Assembly (NCBI GenBank): GCA_964641715.1
Contig: CAZXMB010000065.1
Span: 1 to 15,806 of the forward strand
Source: CAZXMB01 sp964641715
GTDB taxonomy: Bacteria > Desulfobacterota > BSN033 > UBA1163
DNA length: 15,806 bases
Direction: 5' to 3'
In this document: one piece after another, positions 6,236 to 12,366 of the stretch
Numbering within the stretch: position 1 is the first letter of the stretch
Layout of the letters: each line of letters opens with the position of its first letter
The notes under the pieces: model-generated
The model's input: only the letters and a program-made list of their open reading frames with translations
The model's database searches: none
What the model was told of the DNA's origin: nothing
Program-made: the position numbers and the translations under genes

Positions 6236-7342
6236 ATGAAGGGTTTTAGAATAGATTTAGATGGGGTGAATCGAATATTGGTTAGGGGTGTGAATTGGGT
6301 AGGGGATAGCATTCTTTCCTATCCCGTACTTGAAGCCTTAAGGAAGAGGTTTCCCCGTTGCCAAATCGCTGTTCTCGTCCCAAACCATCTGGTTGATTTA
6401 TGGAAGACTTCACCCAGTGTGGATGAAGTCATCCCTTTCCCAGAGAAGAGAGGGATGAAGTCTTTATGGGAGGATTTAAGGGTCGGTCGTTCCTTAAGGA
6501 AGAAAGGGTTTGATCTGGCTCTCATCCTGCCCAGGTCCTTTCATTCAGCCTTCCAGGTCTTTTTGGCGGGGATTCCAATCCGGATGGGTTATGAGAACAG
6601 GGGCAGGTCAATCCTTCTCACTCACAGAGTTCCTCGAACAGAAGAAGCGCTTCGCTCCCATCGGGTTCACTATTACCGAAAACTGATGGAGCCCTTTGGA
6701 GAGATGGGAGATCTTTCCTTCCCCCGTCTCCGCCTCAGAGATGAGGATAGAGAATGGGCTGAACAGACTTTAAAAGAGTTGGGGGTTTTAGACGGAAGAC
6801 CATTGATCGGCATCAATCCCGGCGCGACTTATGGGTTAGCCAAATGTTGGCCGCCAGGCCGATTTGGGGAATTGGGAAAGAGGCTCTCACTGAAATGGAA
6901 GGCGACTGTGCTCATCTTTGGCAAAAAAGAGGAGCAGGCGATAGCTGATGAGATTCTCCGGGTTTCAGGGAAAGGGGGGATCAGCTTGACTGGAAAGACC
7001 GGTCTCCTTCAACTGGCTGCCCTCCTCGAGCGATGCCTCCTTCTGGTGACCAATGATACCGGAACGATGCATGTTGCCACATCCGTAGGAACTCCGGTGG
7101 TCGCTATTTTCGGCTCTACCGATCATCTCACCACAGGTCCCTGGGGAGAGGGCCATATTATAGTGAGAAAGGAGGTCCCCTGCAGCCCTTGTTTAAAGAG
7201 GGTCTGCCCCATAGACCATCCATGTATGGAGCTCCTTACCGTCGATGAGGTGGAGGAGGTGGTTGATAAGAAATTGAAGGACTTATTGAATAACGAAATT
7301 CTCTGCTTAGCGGCAGGCAGGCAATCACCAATCATCAAATAA
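6236..7342 (+). CDS. waaF: Lipopolysaccharide heptosyltransferase II-like (GT9)
   Basis: The 368-residue protein begins with the WaaF hallmark ILVRGVNWVGDSILSYPVL at residues 14-32. The middle holds FDLALILPRSFHSAFQVFLAG and GIPIRMGYENRGRS. The donor half has IGINPGATYGLAKCWP and the nucleotide-sugar signature TNDTGTMHVATSVGTP followed by VVAIFGSTD. WaaF adds the second heptose of the LPS inner core using ADP-heptose. The C-terminal CSPC...C...C cluster parallels the upstream GT9, suggesting a shared family feature. The preceding 50 bp are very AT-rich and contain no Shine-Dalgarno, so start efficiency is uncertain. The last dozen residues (LCLAAGRQSPIIK) run into an intergenic repeat that borders the scaffold gap, so the natural C-terminus may have been extended by repeat insertion. 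Confidence 0.85.
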   Translation: MKGFRIDLDGVNRILVRGVNWVGDSILSYPVLEALRKRFPRCQIAVLVPNHLVDLWKTSPSVDEVIPFPEKRGMKSLWEDLRVGRSLRKKGFDLALILPRSFHSAFQVFLAGIPIRMGYENRGRSILLTHRVPRTEEALRSHRVHYYRKLMEPFGEMGDLSFPRLRLRDEDREWAEQTLKELGVLDGRPLIGINPGATYGLAKCWPPGRFGELGKRLSLKWKATVLIFGKKEEQAIADEILRVSGKGGISLTGKTGLLQLAALLERCLLLVTNDTGTMHVATSVGTPVVAIFGSTDHLTTGPWGEGHIIVRKEVPCSPCLKRVCPIDHPCMELLTVDEVEEVVDKKLKDLLNNEILCLAAGRQSPIIK

Positions 7343-7494
7343 GATCCAATGACCAATGANNNNNNNNNNNNNNNNNNNNNNNNNNNNNNNNNNNNNNNNN
7401 NNNNNNNNNNNNNNNNNNNNNNNNNNNNNNNNNNNNNNNNNNNNNNNNNNNNNNNNNNNCTTTATTTCGTCCGATAATTGGAATTTGGTGATTG
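7322..7494. repeat. Inverted repeat bracketing the first scaffold gap
   Basis: CAATCACCAA (7322-7331) is exactly complementary to TTGGTGATTG (7485-7494). Further imperfect complementarity (CCAATGACC before the gap, ATTGG and GGTTATT after it) continues on both sides. The Ns fall between the arms. A palindromic or multicopy intergenic element would explain why assembly stopped here. Confidence 0.5.
7360..7459. other. Assembly gap, 100 N (unknown length)
   Basis: Exactly 100 N, the conventional placeholder for a join of unknown size. The flanking bases (ending CCAATGACCAATGA; starting CTTTATTTCGTCC) share no same-strand overlap, unlike the second gap. Real sequence is therefore probably missing, and the distance between the WaaF-like gene and the next GT is unknown. 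Confidence 0.95.
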
Positions 7495-7517
7495 GTTATT
7501 ATATTCTGGCGGTTTCG

Positions 7518-8312
7518 ATGATGGCAGATGAGATGGTTCGTAAGCTTCCCATTTCCGTTTATGTCCTGACCTTTAACAATCTCAGGACGATTGAACATTG
7601 TTTGAAAAGCCTGAATTGGGCTGAAGAGATTGTGATCGTTGATTCCTTCAGCACGGATGGGACCTTTGAGATCTGCAAACGATATACCGATAAGACCTAT
7701 CAGGTTGAGTTCAAAGGCCATCGGGATCAGTATCAATATGCGGCAGGCCTGACCACTCGAGATTGGATTATGTTCGTTGATGCCGATGAGGAGGTTCCTC
7801 CGGAACTGGTGGAAGAGATTCGAAGGGAGTTAGACAGGGAGACAAAGGAGGCAGTCGGCTTTTTCATTTACAGGAGAACCTACTACCTCGGGAGATGGAT
7901 CCGATACGGGGGGTGGTACCCGGATGGGGAGATCCGGCTCTACCGAAGGGATAAAGGAAAGTGGGAAGGAGGACTCCATGCCAAGGTGGTCGTTGAAGGA
8001 AAGGTCTCGGTCCTGAAGAATCAATATCTCCATTATACCTATCGGGACATTTCAGATCAGATTCAGACAATTGATCGGTATTCCAGAATTGCCGCCGAGG
8101 ATATGGACCAGAAAGGGGAACGGTTCAGTCTTTTTAAGCTCCTCTTTCATCCACCTTTTCGGTTTGTCAAGGAGTATCTCTTCAAATCTGGATTTCGAGA
8201 CGGTTTGCCCGGTTTGATTATCGGAGTATCCACCATGTTTTATGTTTTTATTAAATATGCGAAGCATTGGGAGTCGACCATTTCGAGGAGGCACAATGAA
8301 AACAGGTCTTGA
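7518..8312 (+). CDS. Glycosyltransferase family 2, WaaE/KdtX-like
   Basis: From the ATG at 7518 the product is 264 residues; ATGs at 7521 and 7533 are alternatives. The frame is open further upstream only through Ns and a repeat, so those residues are not real protein. The GT-A fold starts at once: ISVYVLTFNN, AEEIVIVDSFSTDGT, then the metal-binding DAD at residues 88-90 (FVDADEEVPPEL). GRWIRYGGWYPDGEIRLYRR and GGLHAKVVVEG are typical of the WaaE/KdtX LPS-core beta-1,4-glucosyltransferase group. A C-terminal hydrophobic/amphipathic region (about 215-255) may associate with the membrane. The donor sugar is not certain. It overlaps the next gene by 17 bp, indicating co-transcription. Confidence 0.85.
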   Translation: MMADEMVRKLPISVYVLTFNNLRTIEHCLKSLNWAEEIVIVDSFSTDGTFEICKRYTDKTYQVEFKGHRDQYQYAAGLTTRDWIMFVDADEEVPPELVEEIRRELDRETKEAVGFFIYRRTYYLGRWIRYGGWYPDGEIRLYRRDKGKWEGGLHAKVVVEGKVSVLKNQYLHYTYRDISDQIQTIDRYSRIAAEDMDQKGERFSLFKLLFHPPFRFVKEYLFKSGFRDGLPGLIIGVSTMFYVFIKYAKHWESTISRRHNENRS

Positions 8313-9297
8313 GGAGGCCTTCAGAGGGAAGAAAGTGCTTGTGACCGGAGGATTGGGATTTATTGGATCGAATCTTTCCATCCGGTTAGTGGAGTTGGGT
8401 GCAAGGGTGACGATTGTCGACAATATGATGCCCCGCCTGGGGGGAAATCTCTTCAATGTGGGAGAGATTACGGATCGCATCCATATCAACTTCAGTGATG
8501 TCAGGGACGGACATTCCATGGATTATCTGGTGAAGGAACAGGAATATATCTTTCACCTGGCCGGGCAGGTGAATCATGTGGACAGCATTCGAAATCCCAT
8601 TCAGGACCTGGATATCAACTGTCGGGGCACACTGGTCCTGCTCGAATGCTGCCGGAAATATAATCCCGACACCAAGATCGTCTTTGCCGGTACGAGGGGG
8701 GAGTATGGTTCCAGCGTGAAGCTACCCGTAGGGGAAGACCATCCCACCAATCCCAAGGGCATCTATGCGGTGACCAACCTCTCTGCGGAAAAGATGGTTC
8801 TGGTCTATGATGACGTCCACAGGATTTCAGGAACCTGTCTCAGGATCACGAATACTTATGGACCCCGGCATCAGATGGCACACGATGAATACGGGGTCCT
8901 CAACTGGTTCATTCGGAAAGCCATTGGCGATGAGCCCCTTCCTGTCTTTGGAGATGGGCGGATCCTGAGGGATTTCCTCTATGTGGACGATCTCGTCGAC
9001 TGCTTTTTAGAGGTGGCGACCTGCCCAGCGGCTTATGGTGGGGTGTTTAATGTGGGGACAGGGATCCCGATCAGTTTCATTGAACTTGCTGAAAAGATTG
9101 TGGAGATAGCAGGTTCTGGGAAAGTGACCTTCACAGAATTCACAAAGGAGCGGAAGGAAGTGGAGCCCGGAGACTATTATACGGACATTTCCAAGATTAA
9201 GCGGATCGTAGGCTGGAAGCCAAAGGTCAGCCTTGATGAAGGAATTGGGAAAACGGTCGAATTTTATCATAAATATAAGAAGGAGTATTGGGGTTGA
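8296..9297 (+). CDS. NAD-dependent sugar-nucleotide epimerase/dehydratase (extended SDR)
   Basis: I choose ATG 8296 because GAGGAGG (8285-8291) lies just before it and the Rossmann fold starts directly; an upstream in-frame ATG at 8242 would add 18 residues encoded entirely inside the previous gene. The 333-residue product shows the NAD-binding GGLGFIG (18-24) and D-D/N after beta-2 (VDNM), then HLAGQVNHVDS, FAGTRGEYGSS with Thr133, and Tyr157 in IYAVTNLSAEK. It also has RITNTYGPRHQM and RDFLYVDDLVD, all typical of UDP-glucose-4-epimerase-like extended SDRs. The position of the catalytic Lys (YxxxK) is Asn161, which is unusual. The enzyme probably converts a nucleotide sugar used by the neighbouring aminotransferase or GTs; the exact product is unknown. 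Confidence 0.85.
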   Translation: MKTGLEEAFRGKKVLVTGGLGFIGSNLSIRLVELGARVTIVDNMMPRLGGNLFNVGEITDRIHINFSDVRDGHSMDYLVKEQEYIFHLAGQVNHVDSIRNPIQDLDINCRGTLVLLECCRKYNPDTKIVFAGTRGEYGSSVKLPVGEDHPTNPKGIYAVTNLSAEKMVLVYDDVHRISGTCLRITNTYGPRHQMAHDEYGVLNWFIRKAIGDEPLPVFGDGRILRDFLYVDDLVDCFLEVATCPAAYGGVFNVGTGIPISFIELAEKIVEIAGSGKVTFTEFTKERKEVEPGDYYTDISKIKRIVGWKPKVSLDEGIGKTVEFYHKYKKEYWG

Positions 9298-9306
9298 AAA
9301 ATTGCG

Positions 9307-9389
9307 AAATGCGGAGTGTGGATTGCGGAATATGAAAAACAAATTACAAATCTTTCTATCCCGCACTCCGAATTCAGAAATCCGCATTT
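9307..9389. repeat. Nested inverted repeat with TGCGGA/TCCGCA units
   Basis: AAATGCGGA (9307-9315) is exactly complementary to TCCGCATTT (9381-9389). Within it CGGAGTG (9312-9318) matches CACTCCG (9364-9370) inverted. Other CCGAATTC/ATTGCGGAAT fragments of the same flavour lie between. The element fills nearly the whole 101-bp space between the SDR and aminotransferase genes, and its right edge abuts the GAGGT ribosome binding site of the latter. Confidence 0.6.
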
Positions 9390-9398
9390 GAGGTAAGG

Positions 9399-10538
9399 AT
9401 GGTTCCCTTCATTGATCTGACCAGGCAATACAGGGAGATTGAGGACGAGATCCTTTCAGCCGCAAGGCGGGTCTTTGAAAAGGGACGGTTCATCCTTGGC
9501 AAGGAGCTCTCTGCCTTTGAGGAGGAATTCGCCCGTTACTGCGGGGTTCGATATGGAGTGGGGGTAGGTTCAGGAACCGATGCCCTCTATATCGCCCTGA
9601 AGGCGGCCGGTATCGGGAAGGGCGATGAGGTCATTACTGTACCTCACTCCTTTGTATCCACAGCCCTGGCCATTTCTTTAACCGGAGCCGAACCGGTTTT
9701 CGTGGATATTGATCCGAAGACCTGTAATATGAACCCGAATGCATTGGAGGATCTTTTGAAGAGCCGGATGAAGAAGAAGGGGGGGAACGAACCCATCAAA
9801 GCCATTCTTCCTGTCCATCTCTATGGTCACCCGGCGGAGATGGACGCCATTATGGAAATATCCAGACGTTATCATCTTACTGTCATTGAGGATGCCTGCC
9901 AGGCCCATGGTGCGGAGTATGGAGGCGGGAGGGTAGGGTCTTTCGGAGCAATGGGTTGTTTCAGCTTTTATCCAACAAAGAACCTGGGTTGTTATGGGGA
10001 TGGGGGGATGGTGGTGACCTGCCATAAAAAATTTTACGAGAGGCTTCTGCTCCTGAGGAACTATGGAGAGAGAAAAAAATATCACCACACCATTAAAGGA
10101 TGGAACAGCCGTTTGGACGAACTGCAGGCAGCAATTCTACGGGTGAAATTGAACCATTTGGATCAATGGAATGAAGAGAGGAGGCAAAAGGCGTTCCTTT
10201 ACAGGAAATTGCTTGAGGGGAATAGCGTCCTTTGCCCGATCGAAGAAGAGAATAGCCGGTCGGTCTATCACCTCTTTGTCATCCGGACAAAGAGGAGGAG
10301 TTCCCTCCAGGCCTTTTTAAAAAAGAAGGGGATCGAAACACTCATCCACTACCCCATTCCCATCCATCTTCAGAGGTCTTTTAAGGAATTGGGATATCGA
10401 AGAGGGGATTTTCCGATTACGGAAAGGTGTTCCCAGGAGGTGTTATCTCTTCCTTTTTTCCCTGGGATCACACCCCCGGAGATTAAAGAGGTGGCCAATC
10501 AGATACGAAAGTTCATCAGGACAAAAGTAACCCATTAA
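9399..10538 (+). CDS. DegT/DnrJ/EryC1/StrS-family sugar aminotransferase
   Basis: The 379-residue protein matches the PLP-dependent sugar-nucleotide aminotransferase family in full length. It starts VPFIDLTRQY and has GVGSGTDALYIALKAAGI (phosphate-binding region) and VITVPHSFVSTALAI. Asp165 in VIEDACQAHGA is the residue that contacts the PLP pyridine nitrogen. Lys194 in FSFYPTKNLGCYGDGG is the Schiff-base lysine. LRNYGE and GWNSRLDELQAAIL complete the set. These enzymes transfer an amino group from Glu to a keto-sugar nucleotide (dTDP- or UDP-linked), supplying amino sugars for O-antigen or core. The opening motif and context resemble 3-amino-sugar transaminases, but the substrate cannot be fixed. 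GAGGT at 9390-9394 serves as Shine-Dalgarno. A GT4 gene follows after 2 bp. Confidence 0.9.
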   Translation: MVPFIDLTRQYREIEDEILSAARRVFEKGRFILGKELSAFEEEFARYCGVRYGVGVGSGTDALYIALKAAGIGKGDEVITVPHSFVSTALAISLTGAEPVFVDIDPKTCNMNPNALEDLLKSRMKKKGGNEPIKAILPVHLYGHPAEMDAIMEISRRYHLTVIEDACQAHGAEYGGGRVGSFGAMGCFSFYPTKNLGCYGDGGMVVTCHKKFYERLLLLRNYGERKKYHHTIKGWNSRLDELQAAILRVKLNHLDQWNEERRQKAFLYRKLLEGNSVLCPIEEENSRSVYHLFVIRTKRRSSLQAFLKKKGIETLIHYPIPIHLQRSFKELGYRRGDFPITERCSQEVLSLPFFPGITPPEIKEVANQIRKFIRTKVTH

Positions 10539-10540
10539 CA

Positions 10541-11713
10541 ATGAAGATTTTGCACCTCTTTAGTGACTGGAAATGGACAGGTCCCTCCGGACCGATTGTA
10601 AACCTATGCAAAGAATTGGAGAGAAGAGGGCACGACGTGACTCTGGCTTATCGAAGACCTCCGTTTCCCGTGGAAGACAGTTTGGAAAAGAAGATTCTTG
10701 AAGAAAAAATTCACGCCACTGATCGCTTTCGCCTGAACCGACCGTTCAGATTTTATTCCCCTTCTTCGATCAGGGATAATCTCTCCGATCTGTTCAGCCT
10801 TACAGGTTATCTTCGTTCAGAAAGGGTGGAGATACTCAATGTCCATCAATCTCACGACCATATCATAGGAGGGATTGCGGCAAGGAGGTCCCATACCCCT
10901 GCGGTTGTTATCCGGACAGACCACAAACGGGATCCCCTGAAGCCGAGTCTTGGAAACCGTTTTCTCATCTCAAAACTGTGTGACGGGATGATTACTTTTT
11001 CGGAGAGGGCAAGAGAAGAAGATGCCCTCCATTTTGAACTTCCCATGGAAAGGGTTTGCAAAGTGACCCCTGCTTTAAACCTTGATCAGTATCATCCTCA
11101 GGGGAGTTTTAAAAATATGAGAGAGGTGTTTGGAATCAGCCCTGAGGAGGTCGTCATCGGGATGGTTGCCCGATTTCAGAAATACCGGAGGACAGAGGTC
11201 TTCCTGAAAGCGATCAAGAGAATCGTCAAAGAATTTCCAAAGATCAAAATCCTCCTGGTGGGTCGCTCGAGCCAGATGAACGAGAGCGTCATCCAACCCA
11301 TGAAGAGGCTTGGCGTTGAGCCCTGGGTGGTGCTCGGAGGGTATCGGAACGATGACTATATTGATACATTGGCCTGTCTGGATATCTTCGTCTTTCTGAT
11401 GGCCGGTTCTGATGGGACGGCAAGGGCATTAAGGGAGGCCATGGCTATGGGAAAGCCGGCGATCGTGGCGGATCGGGGGATGTTGCCTGAATTGGTTGAG
11501 CATGGGATCTCGGGTCTGGTGGTAGAGGATTCCCCGGAAGAACTGGCTCAGGCGACCCTTCTGCTGCTTCGCTCTCCCGAATTAAGGGAAAAGATGGGAG
11601 AGGCCGCCTATGAGAAAGCTCACCGGGAATTCCGGCTGGACCGCCAGGCCGAAGAGGTTGAGGCATTTTATGAGGAGATGGTACGATTAGGGAGATGGAT
11701 AAAAAGACAATAA
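10541..11713 (+). CDS. Glycosyltransferase family 4
   Basis: The 390-residue protein has GT-B/GT4 architecture. The N-terminal half starts MKILHLFSDWKWTGPSGP, with a glycine-containing loop, then LCKELERRGHDVTLAYR. The C-terminal half starts IGMVARFQKYRRTEVFLKAI (usual form: G-R/L-x-x-K-G), then KILLVGRSS, then SDGTARALREAMAMGKPAIV and LPELVEHGISGLVV. The EX7E donor-site motif appears as D291-x7-E299, a conservative change of the first Glu. It likely adds a hexose to LPS or to a lipid-linked glycan at the inner membrane; donor and acceptor are unknown. It begins 2 bp after the aminotransferase stop, so the two are co-transcribed. It is the last gene before the DUF559 insertion-like segment. 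Confidence 0.87.
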   Translation: MKILHLFSDWKWTGPSGPIVNLCKELERRGHDVTLAYRRPPFPVEDSLEKKILEEKIHATDRFRLNRPFRFYSPSSIRDNLSDLFSLTGYLRSERVEILNVHQSHDHIIGGIAARRSHTPAVVIRTDHKRDPLKPSLGNRFLISKLCDGMITFSERAREEDALHFELPMERVCKVTPALNLDQYHPQGSFKNMREVFGISPEEVVIGMVARFQKYRRTEVFLKAIKRIVKEFPKIKILLVGRSSQMNESVIQPMKRLGVEPWVVLGGYRNDDYIDTLACLDIFVFLMAGSDGTARALREAMAMGKPAIVADRGMLPELVEHGISGLVVEDSPEELAQATLLLLRSPELREKMGEAAYEKAHREFRLDRQAEEVEAFYEEMVRLGRWIKRQ

Positions 11714-11750
11714 CGAATAGCACGAATATTTTATAACAAATGACACGAAT
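11713..11750. repeat. Short direct repeats (ACGAAT) after the GT4 gene
   Basis: ACGAAT occurs at 11713-11718, 11722-11727 and 11745-11750, twice as CACGAAT, with related ACAAAT in between. The first copy overlaps the final base of the GT4 stop codon. This resembles decayed CACGAAT-type intergenic repeats. The following 64 bp up to the first hairpin show nothing recognisable. Confidence 0.4.
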
Positions 11751-11814
11751 GAGAACAAATAGGGAGAATCCTTCACAACGGTAAAAACCTATTTGGGAAA
11801 CAAGAGTTTTATTG

Positions 11815-11850
11815 CCCCCCTTTTCCAAAGGGGGGGATGAGGGGATTTTA
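11815..11850 (+). repeat. C6TTT/AAAG6 hairpin repeat, copy 1 (forward)
   Basis: CCCCCCTTT (11815-11823) pairs perfectly with AAAGGGGGG (11827-11835) around a TCC loop, followed by G, ATGAGGGG and ATTTTA. It is 9 bp of uninterrupted stem. The trailing GAGGGG lies 8 nt before the DUF559 start codon and can act as its Shine-Dalgarno. The same hairpin plus tail occurs inverted at 12205-12241 and forward at 12305-12337. Confidence 0.85.
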
Positions 11851-11852
11851 AA

Positions 11853-12200
11853 ATGCTTCATTATGATAAACAGTTAAAGCCATTATCCCAACGTCTCAGG
11901 AAACACATGACAGATGCAGAAAGTCTATTATGGTCGAAATTGAGACGGAAGCAGTTGAAGCATTATCAATTTTACCGACAAAAGACTATAGGAGAGTATA
12001 TCGTTGATTTTTACTGCCCCAAAGCAAATCTTGTAATAGAGCTTGACGGTGGTCAACATTATTCTGAAGATGGCAAGAGAAAAGACCAATTACGAGACGA
12101 TGTTCTTGCAAAGATGGGACTAAATATCCTCAGGTTCTCAGATAGGGATGTATTTGAGAATATAAGTGGAGTTATGGAGAGGATTTGGAGTCATTTATGA
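11853..12200 (+). CDS. DUF559 protein, Vsr-like restriction-endonuclease fold
   Basis: The 115-residue protein matches the compact DUF559 family in length and motifs: LKPLSQRLRKHMTDAESLLWSKLR, then F-x-RQKTIGEYIVDFYCP, then LVIELDGGQH, then VLRFSDRDV-like C-terminus (NILRFSDRDVFENI). Asp52, Glu63, Asp65, Gln68 and His69 lie where PD-(D/E)XK/Vsr-type nucleases carry metal and catalytic residues, so the fold is probably intact. The family's biological role is not established. The gene is flanked on both sides by inverted copies of one hairpin repeat, and its Shine-Dalgarno (GAGGGG, 11840-11844) lies within the repeat tail. It has no evident functional link to the LPS genes around it and is probably an insertion. 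Confidence 0.85.
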   Translation: MLHYDKQLKPLSQRLRKHMTDAESLLWSKLRRKQLKHYQFYRQKTIGEYIVDFYCPKANLVIELDGGQHYSEDGKRKDQLRDDVLAKMGLNILRFSDRDVFENISGVMERIWSHL

Positions 12201-12204
12201 TTAA

Positions 12205-12241
12205 TAAAATCTCCCCTAACCCCTCTTTGCCAAAGAGGGGG
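12205..12241 (-). repeat. C/T-rich hairpin repeat, copy 2 (inverted)
   Basis: CCCCTCTTT (12220-12228) pairs perfectly with AAAGAGGGG (12232-12240) around a GCC loop. TAAAATCTCCCCTAA precedes it and is the reverse complement of the tail seen in copy 1. Relative to copy 1, T/A pairs have been swapped in symmetrically on both arms (CCCTC/GAGGG), which preserves pairing. It starts 5 bp after the DUF559 stop and could also work as a transcript-end hairpin, although no T-tract follows. Confidence 0.85.
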
Positions 12242-12304
12242 ATAGTGAGAAAATTTATTCTTAAAATGATGAAAGGAGTTATTTAAAAACAATCCTTAAA
12301 GAAT

Positions 12305-12337
12305 CCCCCCTTAGCAAAAGGGGGGATGGGGGGATTT
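12305..12337 (+). repeat. C6/G6 hairpin repeat, copy 3 (forward)
   Basis: CCCCCCTT (12305-12312) pairs with AAGGGGGG (12318-12325) around AGCAA, followed by ATGGGGGGATTT. It has the same order and tail as copy 1 and lies 29 bp upstream of the next glycosyltransferase start, without a DUF559 gene after it. The 63 bp between copies 2 and 3 are AT-rich and show nothing recognisable. Confidence 0.8.
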
Positions 12338-12366
12338 GAATTCGTTACCATTCGGATCATTCGTTT

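Larger units (their letters stand above)
11815..12241. mobile_element. Candidate DUF559 cassette bounded by inverted hairpin repeats
   Basis: The segment consists of hairpin copy 1 (forward), a 115-codon DUF559 gene, and hairpin copy 2 (inverted). Tails face inward, so GGGGATTTTA at 11841-11850 and TAAAATCTCCCC at 12205-12216 are imperfect terminal inverted repeats around the gene. It sits inside an otherwise continuous glycosyltransferase cluster. Whether it moves as a unit is inference; no target-site duplication was recognised. Confidence 0.4.

Noticed and set aside
7356..7517. Upstream in-frame extension of the GT2 gene through the N run
   Set aside because: It consists of Ns and repeat-derived codons; the GT2 domain begins directly after the ATGs at 7518/7521/7533.
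8242..8295. Upstream ATG start for the SDR gene
   Set aside because: The 18 added residues lie inside the GT2 gene, whereas GAGGAGG directly precedes the ATG at 8296.
11815..12337. CRISPR array
   Set aside because: Only three palindromic copies in mixed orientation, with unequal spacing and a gene between two of them; no cas genes.
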